The position numbers and the translations under genes were made by a program. Shown one piece after another: positions 25,376-29,759 of a DNA stretch of 29,759 nt. Within the stretch, counting starts at the first letter, position 1; the number at the start of each line of letters is the position of its first letter. The notes below the pieces were generated by a model. The model was not told the origin of the DNA and did no database searches. It saw only the letters and a list, made by a program, of their open reading frames with translations. This DNA comes from JAUXFK01 sp034189035. Lineage in GTDB: Bacteria; Desulfobacterota; UBA8473. The stretch spans positions 1-29,759 of the forward strand of contig JAXHVA010000052.1 in NCBI GenBank assembly GCA_034189035.1, written 5' to 3'.

Positions 25376-26959
25376 CTACAGCTTCAATTGTTTAACAGAG
25401 ACTATGTTTGGTAGCTTGCTGAATTTTTCTATGGTTTCCTTGGAAACGGGGGAATCTATATTTAAAAGAACAATAGCATCCCCTCCTATCTTCTCTCTAC
25501 CGAATTGCATATTAGCGATATTTATATCCATATCTCCAAGTATTGCTCCAATATTTCCGATGACTTTTGGACGATCAATCGTATAAAACAATAACATATT
25601 CCCATTTGGTATTGTTTCTACTCTGAACTTATTGATCCTTATAATTCTAGGCTCGTTTTTACCAAACAGTGTGCCTGCAACTAAATTCTCTCCTTTTGTT
25701 GATATGGTCCTTATAGTCAGTAAACTGGTGAAATCCTGACTCTTTCTACTCTTTGACTCAACTACTTTAACATTTCTTTCCTGGGCAATTATAGGGGCAT
25801 TTACAAAGTTTATTGTATCGCCCATAATCGGTCTGAAGATACCCATTAATATTGATGTGGTGATTGGTGTTACGTCCAATTCAGCAATATCGCCACTGTA
25901 TTCTATATTTATCTCCTCTATTGCTCCTGATTCGAGCTGGCTCTGAAATCTTCCGAGTTTTTCCGAAAGATCCATATAAGGTTTAATCGTGGATAAGATA
26001 TCACCGTTTACAGAGGGCACATTAACGGCATTCTTTATCGTTTCATGTAATAGGTAGTCTATCATCTGCTCGGCAATATCTACAGTTACATTCTTTTGGG
26101 CCTCAGCAGTGGATGCACCCAAATGAGGTGTACAAATGACTTCATCTAAATCAAATAACGGGTTATCTCCAGGAGGTTCCTTCTCGAAGACATCGAGGGC
26201 AACCCCTGCAACCTTTTTGCTCTTTATCGCATCAAAGAGGTCCTTTTCATTAACGATTCCTCCCCTTGCACAGTTTATTATCATAATACCATCCTTCATC
26301 TTTTCAAAGGACTCTCTATTTATTAAACCTCTTGTTTCTTCATTAAGAGGGATATGAAGGGTTATATAATCCGACCTGGCAAAGAGCTCATCGAGAGAAA
26401 CTTGTTCTATACCCATCTCTGAAACCCGGACCTTTGAAATAAAGGGATCATATGCAATAACATCCATCTTCAGCCCCTTGGCACGATCTGCTACGATACT
26501 TCCAATCTTGCCCAAACCAATAATACCTAGGGTCTTCCTGAACAACTCCCTTCCCATAAATTTCTTTTTTTCCCATTTTCCTGCCTTTAGGGAAATCGTT
26601 GCTTGAGGGATCTTTCTCGTAAGGGCAAGCATCATAGAGATGGCATGCTCAGCAGTGGTAGTCGTATTCCCTTCAGGGGCGTTCATCACTACTATCCCTT
26701 TCTTCGTCGCTGCTTCGATATCAACGTTATCCAACCCTATCCCTGCCCTACCGATAACCTGAAGGTTTTCTGCCGCATCAATAACCTCTGAAGTAACCTT
26801 TGTAGCACTTCTGATGGCCAATCCGTTATAATCCCTGATTTTTTCGATAAGCGTATCTTTTGAAAGATTCGTGTCGACATCCACTTGAATCCCCGGTGTA
26901 TTCCTTAGGATCTCGATCCCTTTCTCTGATAGATTATCACTGATCAATACCCTCTTCAT
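25376..26959 (-). CDS. serA: D-3-phosphoglycerate dehydrogenase
   Basis: A 527-residue long-type SerA. It oxidises 3-phosphoglycerate to 3-phosphohydroxypyruvate with NAD+, the first step of serine synthesis. The Rossmann motif GLGKIG is at 148-153, and the catalytic triad of the D-2-hydroxyacid dehydrogenase family is visible as R232 (ARGGI), E261 (FEKEPP) and H279 (CTPHLGAS). An intervening ASB-type domain covers about 315-450. The ACT domain at the C-terminus (about 455-527, LLFYTIDRPKVIGNIGAIL) is the usual site of serine feedback. The start has GGAGG upstream. It is 20 bp downstream of a class V aminotransferase gene, its likely partner. Confidence 0.97.
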   Translation of the reverse strand: MKRVLISDNLSEKGIEILRNTPGIQVDVDTNLSKDTLIEKIRDYNGLAIRSATKVTSEVIDAAENLQVIGRAGIGLDNVDIEAATKKGIVVMNAPEGNTTTTAEHAISMMLALTRKIPQATISLKAGKWEKKKFMGRELFRKTLGIIGLGKIGSIVADRAKGLKMDVIAYDPFISKVRVSEMGIEQVSLDELFARSDYITLHIPLNEETRGLINRESFEKMKDGIMIINCARGGIVNEKDLFDAIKSKKVAGVALDVFEKEPPGDNPLFDLDEVICTPHLGASTAEAQKNVTVDIAEQMIDYLLHETIKNAVNVPSVNGDILSTIKPYMDLSEKLGRFQSQLESGAIEEINIEYSGDIAELDVTPITTSILMGIFRPIMGDTINFVNAPIIAQERNVKVVESKSRKSQDFTSLLTIRTISTKGENLVAGTLFGKNEPRIIRINKFRVETIPNGNMLLFYTIDRPKVIGNIGAILGDMDINIANMQFGREKIGGDAIVLLNIDSPVSKETIEKFSKLPNIVSVKQLKL

Positions 26960-26979
26960 CGATTCCTCCCTACATAAAA

Positions 26980-28119
26980 CTACCCATCGAGTACTTCCAA
27001 AGCTGTCTTCGCTCCTTTACCCAGATCCACATGATACCCCAATTCATTAAGGGTCATCTCCAAAGCAGAAATTGCTGTGATGATGTCAAATTGGTCTATA
27101 TAACCCATATGCGCAATCCTAAATATCTTCCCTTTTGCCTGGCTCTGCCCCCCTGCTATGGTAACCCTGTATTTCTCTCTCATGGCTTTTACTACATCAG
27201 AACCATTGATTCCATCGGGTGCGATAATGGCTGTTATTGAGTTACTTGGAGATTTAGGGGCATATAACTGAAGCCCTATGCCTTTAATCGCTGCTCTAGT
27301 TGCCTTGGCGAGTCTTTCATGCCGAAGATAAACATTTTCCAGCCCTTCTGATCTTATCTGTTTGAGTGATTCAGACAAGCCTATTAATAATGACACAGCC
27401 GAAGTATATGCAGTTTGGTTTTTATTGAGAGAGTTCAATTCTTTTTTGAAATTAAAATAGTATTTAGGAAGATTTGAATCCTCGGCAAACCTCCATGCCT
27501 TATCACTGACACTTGCAAAGGCAATCCCTGGAGGAAGCATCATTGCTTTTTGAGAACCGGCAACAACTACATCCAGCTTCCATTTATCTACAGGGAGGTC
27601 AATCGCGCCCATGGCTGAAATGGCATCAACGATGATGATCGTATTCTCTTTATCTTTTACTATATCTGCGATCTCTTTTATAGGGTGAACGACTCCGGTA
27701 GATGTCTCGCAGGCCTGCGTAAGTACTGCTTTGATAGAACTGTCCGAATCGAGCGACTTCTTTATGATATCCGGGTCTACTGCATCTCCCCATGTGACAT
27801 CGATAAGCACGATTTCGACTCCAAATGCCTTGCAGATATCGCCCCACCTTTCGCCGAACTTTCCACCATTAACGACCAGCGCTTTATCCCCTTTGGAAAG
27901 CATATTTGAAACCGCGCCTTCCATAGCACCGGTTCCGGTGGATGAAAATATTAACACCTCATTCTTTGTTTGAAAGAGGTACTTTAATCCTCCCCTTACC
28001 TCTCTGAGTATATTGCTGAATTCAGGCCCACGATGATGAATAATCGGCTCTGCCATTTTGAGTAAGGCTCTTGGAGAAACAGGAGTAGGCCCAGGTGCTA
28101 GTAGATATCTCTTTTCCAT
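26980..28119 (-). CDS. Class V PLP aminotransferase (serine/alanine-glyoxylate type), probable serine synthesis enzyme
   Basis: A 379-residue PLP enzyme. It begins LLAPGPTPVSPRALL, with HHRGPEF, STGTGAMEGAV (60-70) and NGGKFGERW typical of the alanine-glyoxylate/serine-pyruvate aminotransferase group. The PLP-binding Lys is K191 in VVVAGSQKAMMLPPG, and D165 (VDAISAMG) would contact the pyridine nitrogen. Since it precedes serA by 20 bp in the same unit, it probably transaminates phosphohydroxypyruvate to phosphoserine, a role reported for related enzymes in organisms lacking SerC; older databases call such proteins soluble hydrogenase small subunit, which is a misnomer. GGAG lies 8 bases before the ATG. 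The promoter at 28360-28388 leaves a leader of about 235 bases. Confidence 0.92.
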   Translation of the reverse strand: MEKRYLLAPGPTPVSPRALLKMAEPIIHHRGPEFSNILREVRGGLKYLFQTKNEVLIFSSTGTGAMEGAVSNMLSKGDKALVVNGGKFGERWGDICKAFGVEIVLIDVTWGDAVDPDIIKKSLDSDSSIKAVLTQACETSTGVVHPIKEIADIVKDKENTIIIVDAISAMGAIDLPVDKWKLDVVVAGSQKAMMLPPGIAFASVSDKAWRFAEDSNLPKYYFNFKKELNSLNKNQTAYTSAVSLLIGLSESLKQIRSEGLENVYLRHERLAKATRAAIKGIGLQLYAPKSPSNSITAIIAPDGINGSDVVKAMREKYRVTIAGGQSQAKGKIFRIAHMGYIDQFDIITAISALEMTLNELGYHVDLGKGAKTALEVLDG

Positions 28120-28359
28120 ATAAAATGCTCCAATACAAAGACTGATTGAGACTCTCTAAAATGCCCAATTTGTTTATGGTTAAGGAAGGCAATACTTTTC
28201 CATCCCTGGAGAAATATGTATTTCGCATTTCACAGAGCTTATAAAAGAATGCACTTCATATTTCGAGGATATAAAATTAAACTTGAAACAGAGATTGGGC
28301 AAAAGGGGTACTTTTAAGGTCTCTGAAAGTTTATTAATTTCATTTAGATAGGATTTTAT

Positions 28360-28388
28360 TATTTATCAAAAATAGCAATATTTGTCAA
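28360..28388 (-). promoter_or_regulatory. Putative promoter of the aminotransferase-serA-purA unit
   Basis: On the minus strand a perfect TTGACA (28383-28388) is 17 bp from the weaker TAAATA (28360-28365). The first gene starts at 28119, so the leader would be about 235 bases; I see no known riboswitch in it. Confidence 0.45.
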
Positions 28389-28491
28389 GATAAAATATTC
28401 TGGGGTCCAGGGTGTTTTTATTCTCATCTGTTTAAGTTGTAATAATAGTGACTTGTAAATGTCTGGCTCTTTCAAAAGGGTGGCAAGAAGT

Positions 28492-28509
28492 AGCAATCAA
28501 ATTTTAATA
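28492..28509. repeat. 18-bp exact copy of a foldback-element arm
   Basis: The 18 bases AGCAATCAAATTTTAATA are identical to 6198-6215 in the outer arm of the foldback element. No matching second arm is seen nearby, so this is either a solo end or a chance AT-rich match. Confidence 0.5.
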
Positions 28510-28824
28510 AAAGATGATATTGTTGAAAGCACTCTGAAAAGAATTGAAAAACGAGCGATCCAAATTCTATATATACTCGCCCCCTCTTTGAACTTTGATA
28601 AGTCCAATCAATTTACCCAAAAAGAGAAATTTGTAAAGCAAAAGTAGTAAAGTTTTTCACTTTATTCAGTAAATTAGTCAGACAGATAACCATAAATATG
28701 TTATGTATACAATGTAATTATAGACAATATTGATTTTTAGTATGTGACTTGCCAATACGAATAAACGAACCAGACCTTGTATTTGTCTGAAAGGTTGTGA
28801 ACTATTTCACATAGGAGGCTCTTT

Positions 28825-29049
28825 ATAAAAGAAAGGCTTTCCAACACATTTCAAGGGAATATATTCAAGGGAAAAAGGGAAAAGAGCAGGGAAAAGAGGG
28901 ACGACCTTAAATATTTAAATAAACTTTCATTTGAGCAAAGTTACTTGGTTAAGTTGAAATTATTGATTCCCATAGGGAGTAAATACAATCAAACCAATCC
29001 ATCCAAGGCGTATCTTAAAACTGAAGTTGAACAGGCGGCAGAGTTGTAA
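28825..29049 (+). CDS. Possible 74-residue ORF with a non-standard ATA start
   Basis: An open frame runs without a stop from 28801 to 29049. It has no ATG, GTG or early TTG, but GGAGG (28814-28818) is followed 6 bases later by ATA (28825). Read from there the product is highly charged (KERLSNTFQGNIFKGKREKS, then RDDLKYLNKLSFEQSYLVKL) and ends KTEVEQAAEL. I do not recognise it. It could be a gene with a rare AUA start, a pseudogene whose ATG mutated, or an accident of an A-rich region. Confidence 0.25.
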   Translation: MKERLSNTFQGNIFKGKREKSREKRDDLKYLNKLSFEQSYLVKLKLLIPIGSKYNQTNPSKAYLKTEVEQAAEL

Positions 29050-29110
29050 TTGGGGTATGAAGGAGTATAAGGACGATAAGGGCGTTGTTCAATAGAAACA
29101 GTGTACATAT

Positions 29111-29206
29111 GGGCAACTATTACTTTAGTAATAGAGCTCTGCCTAGCAGGAAACCCCCTTCATCTTATGGATAGGATGCACAGGGGGAAAGAATGCCCTG
29201 ATGAAG
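29111..29206 (+). ncRNA. Candidate structured RNA with competing pairings
   Basis: GGGCA (29111-29115) can close a multibranch structure with TGCCC (29194-29198). Inside are a perfect 7-bp hairpin CTATTAC-TTTA-GTAATAG (29117-29134) and a second stem CCCCCT with AGGGGG (29154-29159, 29182-29187) plus CATC/GATG. Two alternatives compete: GGCA with TGCC at 29140-29143, and CTTCATC (29158-29164) with GATGAAG (29200-29206). No Rfam-like family was recognised and no gene follows in the window. Confidence 0.35.
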
Positions 29207-29355
29207 AGATTAAGAGTTCATTACCCGCCCAGCCAATCCTATGATAAAAAGGACATTTACAAAAACAATAGATATTGGTAGGCTCAGACTTAAATGGCTA
29301 AGCTTGTAAGTTGGGTTGATCCTCGAAACTCAACAATTTTGTATTGCACAAACGC

Positions 29356-29526
29356 AACTACTCAAGTATTTAGGTTAAAGGCTGAAGTATATCAATCTTC
29401 TCGCAACGCTCGAAACAAACCATTTAGACCTTCTCGTCAGCCTTCTTAAATACACTAAATTTTATGTGATCGCGCACGATTTGTCCCTAAAAGCCTTCCA
29501 CCTTCAGTCTATCCACCTGAGTAGTT
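29356..29526. repeat. 171-bp element with 12-bp terminal inverted repeats
   Basis: AACTACTCAAGT (29356-29367) and ACCTGAGTAGTT (29515-29526) are complementary at 11 of 12 positions. Further inside, GGCTGAAG on the left has a related block CCTTCAG on the right, slightly offset. It may be a MITE-like remnant. Confidence 0.45.
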
Positions 29527-29716
29527 ACACATAAACATTTGTTGACCCTTTGGGTCTCTCACTGGCCCCCTTGTAATGAAAGTTTTGATAGAATGCCGTC
29601 ATTGGATGAAATAAAGAAGATTTTGATCAATTAAAAAATCAGTAATTTCCGGTTAGAAAGTTGCATGTATACATCAAAAAAGATCAAAAAAAGCAGAATA
29701 AGTCGATTTTTTGCTT

Positions 29717-29738
29717 GGCATATTATTGGTAATATGCC
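29717..29738. repeat. Perfect 9-bp inverted repeat near the window end
   Basis: GGCATATTA, loop TTGG, TAATATGCC. There is no U run after it, so it is more like an operator or other protein-binding palindrome than a terminator. Any gene it serves lies outside the window. Confidence 0.5.
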
Positions 29739-29759
29739 GTGCGGAATGGTTCGTAATGA

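Larger units (their letters stand above)
28120..29759. other. 1.6-kb region without a convincing gene
   Basis: Nothing on either strand reads as a family I recognise. Apart from the elements listed separately, it holds only short open frames such as 28459-28647 (62 residues, no ribosome-binding site, crosses a repeat). Several small palindromes are present, for example ATGTATACAT at 29665-29674. Confidence 0.6.

Noticed and set aside
28459..28647. 62-residue plus-strand open frame
   Set aside because: No Shine-Dalgarno, no family resemblance, and it crosses an 18-bp repeat shared with the foldback element.

Overview
The window is about 40% GC (my estimate) and looks like a chromosomal segment of an anaerobic bacterium, most likely a Desulfobacterota/Deltaproteobacteria-type organism. 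That is an inference from four things: many radical SAM enzymes (some with an N-terminal cobalamin-type domain), a DUF362-ferredoxin protein, an alpha-methylacyl-CoA racemase next to a nitronate monooxygenase-type flavoprotein, and a class V aminotransferase-serA pair. No rRNA or taxonomic marker was compared.

Layout. Positions 1-1171 hold a decayed AAA+/DUF4143 ATPase gene, cut by the window edge and broken by frameshifts. Positions 1231-12545 (+) carry nine co-oriented genes, some tightly spaced or overlapping: three B12-binding-type radical SAM proteins, one radical SAM/SPASM protein, two LpxL-like acyltransferases, a GT9 heptosyltransferase-like enzyme, a DUF362 iron-sulfur protein and a GT2 glycosyltransferase. 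Together they look like a pathway for an unusual acylated and glycosylated envelope lipid. Two of the gaps inside the cluster hold large foldback (palindromic) elements. Next come a soluble PAS hybrid histidine kinase (-) and a divergent CstA-type transporter (+). A two-gene unit follows (excisionase-like HTH protein and ExeA-like ATPase with a long Glu tract), convergent with a TPR protein (-) that is preceded by a near-consensus promoter and a possible 49-aa ORF.

From 20524 to 28119 every gene is on the minus strand: the racemase, the nitronate monooxygenase-type protein, a small PGPGW-like membrane protein, tRNA-Glu and tRNA-Lys with a strong terminator, and the run class V aminotransferase - serA - purA. 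The aminotransferase and SerA together plausibly supply serine without a SerC-type enzyme.

The last 1.6 kb (28120-29759) has no convincing gene. It contains a promoter for the serine operon, an open frame with a good Shine-Dalgarno followed by ATA instead of ATG, a compact region with competing base pairings that looks like a structured RNA, and several inverted repeats. Small repeats are scattered through the whole window, and at least one family has members in four separate intergenic places.
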